A DNA stretch of 64,000 nucleotides, taken from Synechococcus sp. CCY 0621 (GTDB taxonomy: Bacteria; Cyanobacteriota; Cyanobacteriia; PCC-6307; Cyanobiaceae). The stretch spans positions 1 to 64,000 of the forward strand of contig NZ_JAFKRH010000001.1 in the NCBI RefSeq assembly GCF_019038465.1, in the 5' to 3' direction. The notes under the pieces were generated by a model that saw nothing but the letters and a program-made list of their open reading frames with translations, was not told the DNA's origin and searched no databases. Made by a program: the position numbers and the translations under genes. Within the stretch, counting starts at the first letter, position 1. The number at the start of each line of letters is the position of its first letter. Below are positions 35,294-45,914 of this stretch, one piece after another.

Positions 35294-35580
35294 TCAAGCT
35301 GTTTCTGCTGGGCTGGTGCCAACCCAACACAGCATTCGGTGGATGTCATGCGCCACTGCCATTGGCCAGCACGGATTGACCGAAAGCTGTTGCAGCGCAA
35401 CAGGTTGAGAGCCAAGGTGCGCAGCAGGGCCAGGACCTGCACCCCATGGCGCTGGCTGTAGCGTTGGGCGTCCTCACCGACCTGTGTGTCGCGGGGCCAA
35501 TGCCACTGGTTTTCGATCGCCCAGCGTTGCCGCATCAGGCGCAGCAACGCTTTTGGGCTGGTTCGCAGGGCGGGATGTAG
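35294..35580 (-). pseudogene. ISAs1-family transposase, C-terminal remnant with frameshift
   Basis: Reading leftwards from about 35580, LRTSPKALLRLMRQRWAIEN then HWPRDTQVGEDAQRY and VLALLRTLALNLLRCNSFRS match the C-terminal part of ISAs1 DDE transposases. Near 35380 the match moves to another frame, which continues MAVAHDIHRMLCWVGTSP and stops at 35294-35296. The original frame runs on meaninglessly to 35227. The N-terminal two-thirds and both terminal repeats are absent. It marks the left edge of the low-G+C island. Confidence 0.75.
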
Positions 35581-36171
35581 ACGCAGTCTGCCGGTAAGGA
35601 ATTATCTTCATAGTTGACATTTAGAGAGTACCGACTATTGATCTGGCATGCATCGGCTTAAGACATAAACTTGATCAGTTCGTATGCGTTTCGGATCTCA
35701 GTTTATGGCTAAAGATAGAGTGATTCCTTTAGGAGTCTGAAAGAACTTACCTGATTGTCGGTGGCTTTTGAAGACTGGGGTAAGCCAGCAGCGCGCCTAC
35801 GGAAAGTCTACTGATTGAAAGGGGAGATTGCGTATACAGGTGAACGATGTGCCCATCAAGAGATCTGCCCGATGATCATCATGAACAGACCAAGTGAGCG
35901 TTGGGAGCGTCGGAGAGTTTAAAGAGTCTGCAATGTGGGATTAGGTGCCGTCCAGTCCTGATGAGATGCTCACGTCTTCAGTGGATACTCAGATGAAATT
36001 CAGAACAAACCAGAGATTCTAAGGGTCTGCAGGCGCAGAAACGTTCACGCTAGCTTCCCTGCAGTTCCAGTGAAGACCCTTACAATGGGTTGGCAACATT
36101 GTAGGGGTTAAGGTTGTTGGAACTTGTTTCCATAAGCTAAAGGCCATTCATCTCTGATCAATCTTCGAATC
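35581..36171. other. 591-bp AT-richer non-coding stretch
   Basis: No supported gene. It starts where the transposase match ends and is visibly poorer in G+C than the preceding 30 kb. It holds a TTGACA hexamer (35614-35619) with TATTGA 16 bases downstream, a weak possible promoter; a palindrome GATGATCATC (35871-35880); and a long inverted repeat at 36076-36108 (listed separately). It may be decayed insertion-sequence or genomic-island DNA. Confidence 0.5.
36076..36108. repeat. 12-bp inverted repeat upstream of the pyruvyl transferase gene
   Basis: ACCCTTACAATG (36076-36087) and CATTGTAGGGGT (36097-36108) can pair over 12 positions with one G-T pair, around a 9-base loop. It ends 63 bases before the ATG at 36172. 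It lacks a T-run, so it is not an obvious terminator. A regulatory hairpin, an operator or an old IS end are all possible. Confidence 0.55.
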
Positions 36172-37308
36172 ATGCCTCCACAAACGTTCTACATCTATGG
36201 CTACTATGGATCAAAGAATGCCGGCGACGAGGCCTTTCGATTAGCATTTCGGCATATACTTCCATCGCATTCAAGTCTTCGATTCATCAGGCCATCAGAA
36301 CTCGCAGACAACTTGGATCTCAGTAGCCAGATCCGTCAGGATGTTGCTGCTGGCAAAGCGCGCTTAATTGTGGGCGGTGGCGCAATTATTGGCGAGCCCT
36401 ACTTCTGGGCTCATTTGCCAGCCGAAACACCATTTCATGTGATTAGTGCTGACATTGGATCACAGGACAATCTTGTCAATAGGTACATTCCTAGCCTCGC
36501 CCAGATGCAAACATCCTGGATTCGTAGCGAGACTGATGCGGCACAGCTTCGAAAATTGACATCCTTAGATCGCAGTATCTCATACCTACCCGATATCGTG
36601 CATTCGCTTGGGCCGAGTCCTGAAGATAGTCAGGTGGTTGCCAGCCTTGACCGAGCAACCCGTAATCGTCGGCTTTTGGAACTCATGGAGAAATATTGCG
36701 AAAATACGCAGAGTCCAGACAAGTTAAGAGATAAAAACATGGCCATATTCTTGTCTGATCATTATTATGACTACAAGACTATTCAAAGCGGAAATGTGCT
36801 TGAAGCTCTTGAGCGCGAGGCTTCCGACAGGATATTCCTCCGTAATCTACGACTCTCCTTTGATGAGATCAGTCCGTACTATAATCTCTATTTCTTTAGC
36901 CTAAGCTACTGGTATAATTCAATTGACGCTTTTGTCGGATATCGCCTGGCGAGGGCCTCCAGTCAGTCAGTTCAATACAATATTCTATCTCGCTATATCG
37001 ATCCGGCTGAGATCTTGAGTTTGATGCCCTATTTTGACACAGCTGTTTCGATGAAGTTTCACGGCTTGATCTTCCCCTTGACGGCCGGCATTCCAGTGAT
37101 GAATATTGGCAACTCAAAAAAGAATCAAGACCTTGCGCGCCAAATGGGTATCGTATCAGTGTCGCCAGAAGAGATGACGATGCCATTGTTTATGACAGCA
37201 CTCAAGCAAGTTGAGTCTATTGAGTATTCTACGTCACTGACTGAAAGTCAGCGACTCGCAAGAGAGGCGATCCACGTGACATTCTCTAATCCTGACTTAT
37301 GGGACTAA
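36172..37308 (+). CDS. Polysaccharide pyruvyl transferase family protein
   Basis: 378 residues. The start YIYGYYGSKNAGDEAFRLAF is the classic G-x-x-N-x-G-D-E opening of CsaB/WcaK-type pyruvyl transferases. Residues near 60-75 give RLIVGGGAIIG, and the C-terminal SMKFHGLIFPLTAGIPVMNIG is the conserved H-G-x-I/L..P block. Enzymes of this family put ketal pyruvate on surface polysaccharides, which can anchor S-layer proteins carrying SLH domains. One 60-base sample inside the gene (36181-36240) is 48% G+C, against 77% in a sample at 30421-30480. It converges with the next gene by 12 bases. Confidence 0.85.
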   Translation: MPPQTFYIYGYYGSKNAGDEAFRLAFRHILPSHSSLRFIRPSELADNLDLSSQIRQDVAAGKARLIVGGGAIIGEPYFWAHLPAETPFHVISADIGSQDNLVNRYIPSLAQMQTSWIRSETDAAQLRKLTSLDRSISYLPDIVHSLGPSPEDSQVVASLDRATRNRRLLELMEKYCENTQSPDKLRDKNMAIFLSDHYYDYKTIQSGNVLEALEREASDRIFLRNLRLSFDEISPYYNLYFFSLSYWYNSIDAFVGYRLARASSQSVQYNILSRYIDPAEILSLMPYFDTAVSMKFHGLIFPLTAGIPVMNIGNSKKNQDLARQMGIVSVSPEEMTMPLFMTALKQVESIEYSTSLTESQRLAREAIHVTFSNPDLWD

Positions 37309-39453
37309 GGAATGAAAAAGCTCATCATTGTCAATGAGATTGATTAGGTCTTTCATATTTACCGTGATGACGCATGTTCTGCAGTCAAACAGATTAAAGA
37401 AGATACGAACTTCCTCCCTCTGCACCAATACCGAGCTCACGTAGCAGACACCTTCATTCTTGCGAAAGCCATGATCCTTGGCAAGGGCCTGTGTATTCAC
37501 TGATAGGATTGGCTCACGGCTTATGCTCATCGGCTCAAGGCTTTCGCTTGAGATAGTCATCAGAAATTGGTCATAGATATATGAACCTAGTCGACGTCGG
37601 TGAACGATCATTGCAAGGCCTCGTTCTTCCTTCCCATCGTGCAGCATGAAGGGATGTGCACTATTGCGAATTGGGCAGTTTAAAGCGGCTGGTAGATTCA
37701 GCGTTTTATGATGAACTTGATGCCAATCTAGTAGGCTGCTATCGGCACGGAAGACTTGCCAAGGCTGGACTGAATAGAACAGGTAAGCTTGATTGTCCTT
37801 TTCATGGATGAGCCAGTTCTTTTCGAAGCCGCTTGGCAACTGAGAAGTGTTCTGATGGTGTTCGCTAAGCCGATGCAGGATTGGCAATCCCTCAAAATGA
37901 ATGACGCCCTGTTCAGGGTCTAAGCGCCCCAATGCTTGGACGACTAGCATGTCGTCGATGGTATTGTTCGCGGCTGCATTCGTGGAAATTTTGGGTAGCC
38001 ATTTCTGATAGCGAGTTCGAGATAAAATGACTGCTCCAATGGCGTAGATGTTGCCTTGATAGGCGAATAGCCTCAAGTCTTCTATCTTACACTCACTTGG
38101 ATAGCCGATGTAGACTAATGGCTTGACTTGAAGCCTTTTAGGATCTGCTAAACTGCCTGAGGCGGGCTGCTCCCATCCTAGGAAGTTAATCGATGGATGT
38201 CGTCCAACATCCGCACGTCGTCCAGACCAGCTGTCAAAATTTCGTTCATAACGCCACGTAGAAACTACCGTCTCTTGAGTTGCTAGCAGTGATTGGTTCA
38301 TCACCCCCGACGGACCATGGCCGGATAGCCCTCTGACGATGGCATAGCGATCCGAAAGATGTTGACAAGGAGTCAGTGAAAATCCTGCCATCTCGCTTTG
38401 AACGAGGAGTCCTTCCACCAGGCAACTGCGCGTTGATTTCGGGGAGAGCAGGGAAGCTGTCCTGTCCGCACCGACCAGTGTTTCCTGCACCGGTGATTCC
38501 ATGGCCTTGTGAAGAAAGGCACCATCCCCCAGTTGATAGTCAGCGGGATCCCTGAACACTAAGGTCGACATGCTGTCGATAACAGGTCCATAGCATGAAT
38601 CGACGAGTAGAAATTCGGAAGGTCTTGTTAGGGGTTTAGGGCTTAGCAGAAGATAGGCATCAATGCCACGGTTGAGGGAAAATGGGACCGGCTTACGGCT
38701 ATCGAAGTAGGTGGAAAAACTATGAAAGCCGGGTTTGGAGATTGAGACCTTGCGGGTGGAGAGCGGAGCGCATATCAGCGAATCTTTTTTGTGACTAAGC
38801 TTTTTCAGTAATGGCGTGACTTCAGCCACCAGATGAAAGAGTCGCATCTCGCCGACGATGGCAATGAATGGATGGGGGATCAGAAGATACGCGTGGTACC
38901 CATCGTGCGGTTGGTTAGCGGCGATTTGGAGATGCCATAATCCACCCCCAAGGGACTCCTTGCCAACATAGATCGATTCGTCGCTAGCTCTGGACATGCC
39001 ATCTCTCTGTGACTCCATGCCGAAGTAATTGGCCAGTTGGTTGCCGAAGCAGAACTGGTCAACCTGGTGCGATGTCTCCAGCTGCGTACTTTGATGGAGG
39101 ATCTCGGATTCTTGAATTTCCTGATCGAGACCATGCAGGAACCAAGCCTCATGGCTGCGGTCGTCGTAGACACCATGGAAGGCACACAGGAAGCGATAGC
39201 GCAGCAGCAATTCGGTGACAGTTGTCAGCCGTTGCTTCTGGCTTGAGTGCAAGGCCAGCGACTGGTAATAGGCGAATACCAGGGATTCACCTAAGCCCGC
39301 CTTTGCTTCTTGCAAGAGCACCGATTTCTCGATGCGTTGGAGGCCGCCGGCTAGGAGCAGAGCGGCTGACGCTGTGAAGTGCTCAGAGATGCCAATGACC
39401 TTCAGCAGTTCAGATGCGATTGGAGCCAGCGGCTCCCCAGCTTGATGGTTCAC
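37297..39453 (-). CDS. Putative beta-propeller carbohydrate-active protein (718 aa)
   Basis: 718 residues without signal peptide or membrane helix. The first 120 residues are helical; the remainder is beta-rich. From about residue 560 the pattern EKNWLIHEKDNQAYLFYSVQ, NCPIRNSAHPF, MIVHRRR and FRKNEGVCYVSSVLV resembles five-bladed propeller glycosidases or phosphorylases of the GH130/GH43 type, but catalytic acids were not identified. Its ATG overlaps the 394-residue gene's stop (ATGA), so they are a coupled pair. Lower G+C than its surroundings. The activity is unknown; handling of a surface glycan is inferred from context. Confidence 0.6.
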   Translation of the reverse strand: MNHQAGEPLAPIASELLKVIGISEHFTASAALLLAGGLQRIEKSVLLQEAKAGLGESLVFAYYQSLALHSSQKQRLTTVTELLLRYRFLCAFHGVYDDRSHEAWFLHGLDQEIQESEILHQSTQLETSHQVDQFCFGNQLANYFGMESQRDGMSRASDESIYVGKESLGGGLWHLQIAANQPHDGYHAYLLIPHPFIAIVGEMRLFHLVAEVTPLLKKLSHKKDSLICAPLSTRKVSISKPGFHSFSTYFDSRKPVPFSLNRGIDAYLLLSPKPLTRPSEFLLVDSCYGPVIDSMSTLVFRDPADYQLGDGAFLHKAMESPVQETLVGADRTASLLSPKSTRSCLVEGLLVQSEMAGFSLTPCQHLSDRYAIVRGLSGHGPSGVMNQSLLATQETVVSTWRYERNFDSWSGRRADVGRHPSINFLGWEQPASGSLADPKRLQVKPLVYIGYPSECKIEDLRLFAYQGNIYAIGAVILSRTRYQKWLPKISTNAAANNTIDDMLVVQALGRLDPEQGVIHFEGLPILHRLSEHHQNTSQLPSGFEKNWLIHEKDNQAYLFYSVQPWQVFRADSSLLDWHQVHHKTLNLPAALNCPIRNSAHPFMLHDGKEERGLAMIVHRRRLGSYIYDQFLMTISSESLEPMSISREPILSVNTQALAKDHGFRKNEGVCYVSSVLVQREEVRIFFNLFDCRTCVITVNMKDLINLIDNDELFHSLVP

Positions 39454-40634
39454 GACGCGGCTATCAAGGTAAGTCTGAAGTCACGCAGGACTCGATGGTA
39501 AGTGTCATCAATGATGGAATCCTGGTGCTGGGGCAGAATCTTCTCAAGCGGAATGTCACCGAGTCTTTCGGCCGGTAGCGATTGCAGCTGCTGTTGGAGT
39601 GAGCCATAGAGTCCAGCACTGATTGGGGGATCTTGGAAGCCCTTGATGCGCCATTTGAGTAGCTCTTTTATTGTCAGGTGCGGTGTGCATTGGCAGCTAG
39701 AGCATTCATGAGACTCCCTGAGACTAGTGATCAGAATGCGTATCATCTTCCGGCGCTCTTTGTTGATATTGCGATGCACATAATGAACCACATCGCCGAG
39801 ATCGTGCGGAATCATGTCGGGATGCAGGAGATCGGAGGCCCTCAGGGCATTGGCATGGCAAAGATCTGGCATGAGAAGCTCCAGGGAAGCAGCGGCAAAG
39901 TGGTGCACTGCAGCAAGAGCACTGACCTGGTGCTCCATGATGTCTGAATCCGCCAGAGGTAAAGCCAAATGGGCAAATCCAATCCAGTTACGTCGTCTTA
40001 GTGCGGCAACACTTGTCCAATATCGAAACCAATAATTGCAGGCATCTCTCTGGAGGGCTTCTGCAAAGTCGCTATATCCGTCGACCCCACTCACTTCGGC
40101 CAGCAATCCCTTGAGTGCATGAGTCCAGGCCTCGTCAGGGGCTAGCTCTTGCATGCGGCCAACGCAATCGCGGAGGCTGTCAGAATCGTTGGCCCGGTGG
40201 GCCTGCAAGCCATTCGCTACCAGGCCCTGCTGCTGAAGCTCATCTCTTTTCTTCCCAATGGGTTCTATGCATGAGAGTGGCTGTCTTGGAGGACTTGTGC
40301 TTTCTGATCTCACGCAATGGTCGCCATCGACTTCGGCTAGGTTTGATAACTTCTCCCACACCTCTGGCGATCTGGGATGATGCAATAGGCTCTTTCTTAG
40401 CTTTACAGCAACTGAATGTAGTTCCATGCCGGCCCCGGGAAGTTTGAGCAGAAGTGATCGGAAGGATTCGGATGGGAGGTGGAATGAGTCTCTTCGTTCT
40501 CTGAATGCATGCAACCAATACCATTTCGCATTCAGTGTCGTTGCCTCCGGATTGGGACTTGACATCACAGAATGATTCTGACGTATGTCTATCAAGGGCG
40601 AGTAAGTAGCTGATGAGAGTAGCCTTGAGTGCAC
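39450..40634 (-). CDS. Unrecognised helical protein (394 aa) coupled to the propeller gene
   Basis: 394 residues from 40634; the ATG at 40565 (MSSPNPEA) is an alternative start. Mostly helical, with stretches suggesting TPR-like pairs (AWTHALKGLLAEVSGVDGYS, NYWFRYWTSVAALRRRNW), and a CSSCQC cysteine cluster near residue 310. There is no membrane segment. I recognise no family. The four-base overlap with the propeller gene and the shared low G+C suggest both came in together and work together. Confidence 0.6.
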   Translation of the reverse strand: MHSRLLSSATYSPLIDIRQNHSVMSSPNPEATTLNAKWYWLHAFRERRDSFHLPSESFRSLLLKLPGAGMELHSVAVKLRKSLLHHPRSPEVWEKLSNLAEVDGDHCVRSESTSPPRQPLSCIEPIGKKRDELQQQGLVANGLQAHRANDSDSLRDCVGRMQELAPDEAWTHALKGLLAEVSGVDGYSDFAEALQRDACNYWFRYWTSVAALRRRNWIGFAHLALPLADSDIMEHQVSALAAVHHFAAASLELLMPDLCHANALRASDLLHPDMIPHDLGDVVHYVHRNINKERRKMIRILITSLRESHECSSCQCTPHLTIKELLKWRIKGFQDPPISAGLYGSLQQQLQSLPAERLGDIPLEKILPQHQDSIIDDTYHRVLRDFRLTLIAAS

Positions 40635-40949
40635 TGTAAGTATGAATGAGCCCAGGGTGACAATCTGTGCCGTCTGCTCCGCTCGGTGATTGATCGGGCT
40701 TCGCTTGGCGGTACTGCCGGTTGTCCCAGTGACTTCTGCTGGATTTGAATCGTTTGGCTTCCTTGAATCAATGCTTTGCGGATTGGGATGCTTTCGACAG
40801 AATCTAGATCGTTATCTTGCTGCAGATCATCCATCTTCAGATGGACTCGTTGATGACGTGCTTGTCTGAACAGATCCCTGTCAACGAGGAATCCCACCTG
40901 GTATAGGTGCAGAGTCCTTGGCGGGTGAGGTCTGCCCTGTAGTGGGCTG
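40635..40949. other. 315-bp gap in the island; nothing supported
   Basis: Several short open frames occur on both strands but none has protein-like composition or a recognisable motif. No tRNA, terminator hairpin with T-run, or strong promoter was seen. It may hold the promoter of the downstream 394-residue gene. Confidence 0.4.
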
Positions 40950-41837
40950 TTAACGGTTGGCCGTAATCACCAAAATCCCGGGTAGATCCGCGCCCAGAAT
41001 CCCATGCTTCCAGCTGGAAATGTGTTGGATGCTGGCATCGCAAAAGCCTGCCACTACGAGTTGCTCAATCAACTCCCAGCCTGGAATGCGATACACCACT
41101 GTTCCTGAATCCACTGGATCGCCATGTCGTTCTGCTATGTCGAGAAAAACTGGTGCTCCACCGTTTGGATCAGGCAGGGCTTTGATGATCGACTGCCGTT
41201 GGCCAAATGCCATCGGGCAGGTGGCGACGAGTTGACCTCCAGGCCGTAGTACCCGCACGATCTCTTTGAATGCAACGTCAAGATCTCTCACCTGCTCAAA
41301 GATTTCGTTGCATAGAACCAGATCAAAGCTCGCATCAGGAAAGGTGAGCGAACATAAATCCTGATGGAGCATCTCAAGATCCACGCTCTGGCCCTTCTCC
41401 ACAAGCTCGCTGCAAATCAGTCGATTCTTTGCTAGATGCTTGCGTAGCCAGTCGGTCATCCCTGATGGGCTCTCTGCGAAAAAAATATCAAGCTGTTCCA
41501 GGGCCTCCAGGGTCCCATAGCATGCTTCCAGTGTATGGAGAAGGCCGCGATTGCGGCTCAGGAGTCCATTGGCGATGATGGATTCTCGATAGTTTGATCC
41601 TAGGATCTGAATGGACTCCGGAGGCATGTATCTCCCTGAGAGTGGTTCAACAAACCCCAAAGCCCTGGTGACTTCAATGCATTGCTCAAGGAGGGTTCCC
41701 TTCTGCAGCAGGGTTGGCAGATCATCCCTGAACTCTTCGAAGCTCTCATAACTACGAGATTGATCGTGCAGTGCCAGTACGTCTTCGCAAGGCATCGACA
41801 GCGGGCGGTTGGGGTTATCCACCAGGTGTTTACTCAC
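40950..41837 (-). CDS. SAM-dependent methyltransferase (class I, Methyltransf_11-like)
   Basis: 295 residues. The class I core is visible: DLCSLTFPDASFDLVLCNEIFEQV (split here as DLCSLTFPDASFD and LVLCNEIFEQV) and EIVRVLRPGGQLVATCPM, the standard motif IV/VI region. The glycine-rich motif I is not classical: where it would be, IICxELV-type sequence is preceded by a DIFFAESPSG segment. The N-terminal 90 residues form a helical cap. Such enzymes often methylate sugars or lipids in glycan clusters; here the substrate is unknown. It has lower G+C than its flanks. Confidence 0.75.
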   Translation of the reverse strand: MSKHLVDNPNRPLSMPCEDVLALHDQSRSYESFEEFRDDLPTLLQKGTLLEQCIEVTRALGFVEPLSGRYMPPESIQILGSNYRESIIANGLLSRNRGLLHTLEACYGTLEALEQLDIFFAESPSGMTDWLRKHLAKNRLICSELVEKGQSVDLEMLHQDLCSLTFPDASFDLVLCNEIFEQVRDLDVAFKEIVRVLRPGGQLVATCPMAFGQRQSIIKALPDPNGGAPVFLDIAERHGDPVDSGTVVYRIPGWELIEQLVVAGFCDASIQHISSWKHGILGADLPGILVITANR

Positions 41838-42021
41838 GAGCTACACAATCCTAAGTCAATCGGCTGCCCCAGCAAGGCTGCCATTCCCCAAGGCATGGCT
41901 CAGACAGCATGCTTCATGGGCGAGGACGGGAGCAGGGTCCCGCTGCAGCCAGCAGGCTGCGGCAAAACGGAAGAGAGCTCCCATGCCATTGGCAACATCC
42001 TCCGACCCTGCCAATAGCGAA

Positions 42022-43251
42022 TTACAGCACCTTCAAGCTGAACTGGGGTGCCATGGAAGACATGCCCCAGGCCGCCACAACATCAGTTCCGCTCCACACC
42101 ACAAGTTCGACCAAATCTCCGATATGCACGTTGCCGCTCAACCCTCCCGTGGTCTCCCGTTGCACGTCGTACGGCCTCAGGGCTTCCGCTTGCCAGGGGA
42201 ACTCCAGCGTCGGTCGACTTAGGTCCAGCGCTGCACCGTTCTCCAGCACCGGGAACACCCGAATCCGTGCCTGGCCGGCGATCGACAGCGACACGGCCAG
42301 GGTCTGGCCCGCGCGCATCAGGGCATAGACCGGAACTCCGGGGACCAGGCTGCCGCTCAGAGTGTCATGGGGGAGGCCCTGGTTGAACGGGGCGCAGGCC
42401 TGCGCCGCCAGCTCCCGGATCGCCTCGGGCACCTGCAGAGGATCGGCGGTACGGAAGAACTGCTGGTCCGGGAGGCCGATCGCATCCGCCATCGCCCGGC
42501 TGTACACCGACGACTGCACCTCTCGGCTGAACTCTCCCCGGCCGAAGAACTGTCGCGCCGCCTGGAAGCTGCCCTGCAGTCCTTCGTCGCCGTGCAGGTG
42601 GAAGTAGAGGCAGTTGTAGAAGCCGAACTTGATGCTGGCGCCGTAGGGGCTGCGCACGGTGGTGAGGTGGGCGCCGCCGCAGAGGGCCTCCGGCAGGAAG
42701 TCCTCGCTGGCCACCGCCGCCTGCTCCACCCCCACCAGCCAGAGGTAGTCGAGGTGGCGGGCGGCCGTGATCGCCCCGCGCTTGAAGGCGAACGGTTTGC
42801 GGGCCACCAGCGGGCTTCCCAGCTTGCCGCACACCAGATTCAGATAGGTGAAATTGACGCAGTCGAAGCTGGCCACCAGCGCCCGGCTCTCCCAGAAGCG
42901 TTCCACCGCCGCCCGGTCGAGCAGCAGAAGTTCATCGGCATCCACCGACAGCACCACATCGCCGCTGGCCAGTCCGTAGCCATGGATCCGCTTCTCCCGC
43001 TCGCCGGCGAACACGCCGTGGTGGTAGTGGATCGGCACCCCCAGCCGCCGGGCGAGCCCTGCGAACAGCCCGGCGGCCCGCGGGCTGGGCTGCTCCAGAT
43101 CCCGCCCCACCAGCGGTTCGAGCAGGTCTCGGGTGAACTGGAATGGTCCGTCGTTCACCACGATCTCGTCGACCCAGGCGAGCCGCTCCACCACCCGCTC
43201 GATGAAATCGAAGTCCTCGAAGAACTGGATCACCACCGAGACGCTGGCCAT
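42022..43251 (-). CDS. Family 2-like glycosyltransferase with C-terminal beta domain
   Basis: 409 residues. The N-terminal GT-A-like part opens ASVSVVIQFFEDFDFIERVV, then VDEIVVNDGPF, and has a likely metal-binding DVVLSVDADELLLLD. After about residue 300 a beta-rich domain follows (IRVFPVLENGAALDL, VELVVWSGTDVVAAWG), perhaps carbohydrate-binding. G+C is back at the high background level. It starts four bases from the stop of cysS upstream on the same strand, so it is probably read from the polA-rfbD-rfbB-cysS transcript. Confidence 0.78.
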   Translation of the reverse strand: MASVSVVIQFFEDFDFIERVVERLAWVDEIVVNDGPFQFTRDLLEPLVGRDLEQPSPRAAGLFAGLARRLGVPIHYHHGVFAGEREKRIHGYGLASGDVVLSVDADELLLLDRAAVERFWESRALVASFDCVNFTYLNLVCGKLGSPLVARKPFAFKRGAITAARHLDYLWLVGVEQAAVASEDFLPEALCGGAHLTTVRSPYGASIKFGFYNCLYFHLHGDEGLQGSFQAARQFFGRGEFSREVQSSVYSRAMADAIGLPDQQFFRTADPLQVPEAIRELAAQACAPFNQGLPHDTLSGSLVPGVPVYALMRAGQTLAVSLSIAGQARIRVFPVLENGAALDLSRPTLEFPWQAEALRPYDVQRETTGGLSGNVHIGDLVELVVWSGTDVVAAWGMSSMAPQFSLKVL

Positions 43252-43255
43252 CTGC

Positions 43256-44736
<1,481 letters not shown>

Positions 44737-44740
<4 letters not shown>

Positions 44741-45882
44741 CGGCCCGCTCCCGCCGTGACCTGGCCCAGGCGCCCGCCGCCGTAGCCGGCCCGGCTGCGG
44801 ACGTTGGTGCACCAGTCGCCATGGGCCAGGTACCACTCCACCGTCCGCCTCAGACCCTGCTGGAAGTCATGGCGGGGGTGCCAGCCCAGCTCGGTGCTGA
44901 TCCGTTCCGGGTCGATGGCGTAGCGCCGGTCGTGGCCCGGCCGGTCGGCCACCGGCGTGATCAGACCGGCGTGGGGGGAGCCGGCGGGCCGCAGCTCGTC
45001 CATCAGGGCGCAGATGGCCTGCACCACCTCCTTGTTGGTGCGCTCGCCATGGCCACCGACGCAGTAGCTGCGTCCCAGCTCGCCGCTGGTGGCAGCCAGC
45101 AGCAAGGCTTCCACATGGTCTTCCACATACAGCCAGTCGCGCACATTGGCGCCATCGCCGTACAGCGGGATCGGCTCGCCGGCGGCGGCCTTGAGGATCA
45201 CCACCGGGATCAGTTTCTCGGGGAATTGCCAGGGGCCGTAGTTGTTGCTGCAGTTGGTCAGCACCACCGGCAGTCCGTAGGTGTGGTGCCAGGCCTGCAC
45301 CAGGTGGTCGCTGCCCGCCTTGCTGGCCGAATAGGGGCTGCGCGGGTCGTAGGGGGTGGTTTCCGAAAACCGCCCACTGGCCCCCAGGGAGCCGAAGACT
45401 TCGTCGGTGCTGATGTGGTGGAAGCGGAACTGCTCCCGGCGCTTCGGCGTCAGCCTCTCCCAGTGGCTCCGCACCGCCTGCAGCAGGTTGTAGGTGCCCA
45501 TCACGTTGCTGACCAGGAACGCGCCCGGATCGTCGATCGAGCGGTCGACGTGGCTTTCGGCCGCCAGGTGCAGCACCAGATCCGGATCGGCCTGCCGCAC
45601 CGCCGCAGCCACCGCCTCGCCATCGGCCAGATCCACCTGCAGCAGCCGGTGGCGCGGGCCGTCGGAGCGCTCGGCCGCCTCCCCCAGCTGCGCCAGGGTG
45701 TTGTAGACACCCAGCAGATCGCTGGCGTAGCCCATCTTGTCGAGGTTGAACACCGTCACGGTGCTGCCCCGCAACAGCCGCCGCACCAGCGCCCCGCCGA
45801 TGAAGCCCGCACCCCCCGTCACCAGGATGCGGCGACGGCCGGCGAGCAGCACCTGTAGGTCGAGGGGGTGGTTGGGGAGCAT
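44737..45882 (-). CDS. rfbB: dTDP-glucose 4,6-dehydratase
   Basis: 381 residues from ATG 45882. Extended-SDR features: [15 protein letters not shown] (NAD-binding), [26 protein letters not shown] and the catalytic [12 protein letters not shown] (Tyr-x-x-x-Lys), then [17 protein letters not shown]. It catalyses the second step of dTDP-L-rhamnose synthesis. Its stop overlaps the TTG start of cysS. rfbD lies just upstream; rfbA and rfbC were not found in the window. Confidence 0.95.
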
Positions 45883-45914
45883 CGGGGTGGGGCGAAACGA
45901 CAAAAAGGGTGGTG

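Noticed and set aside
40592-40897. 101-codon minus-strand frame in the island gap
   Set aside because: Overlaps the 394-residue gene in another frame and has no motif or start signal.
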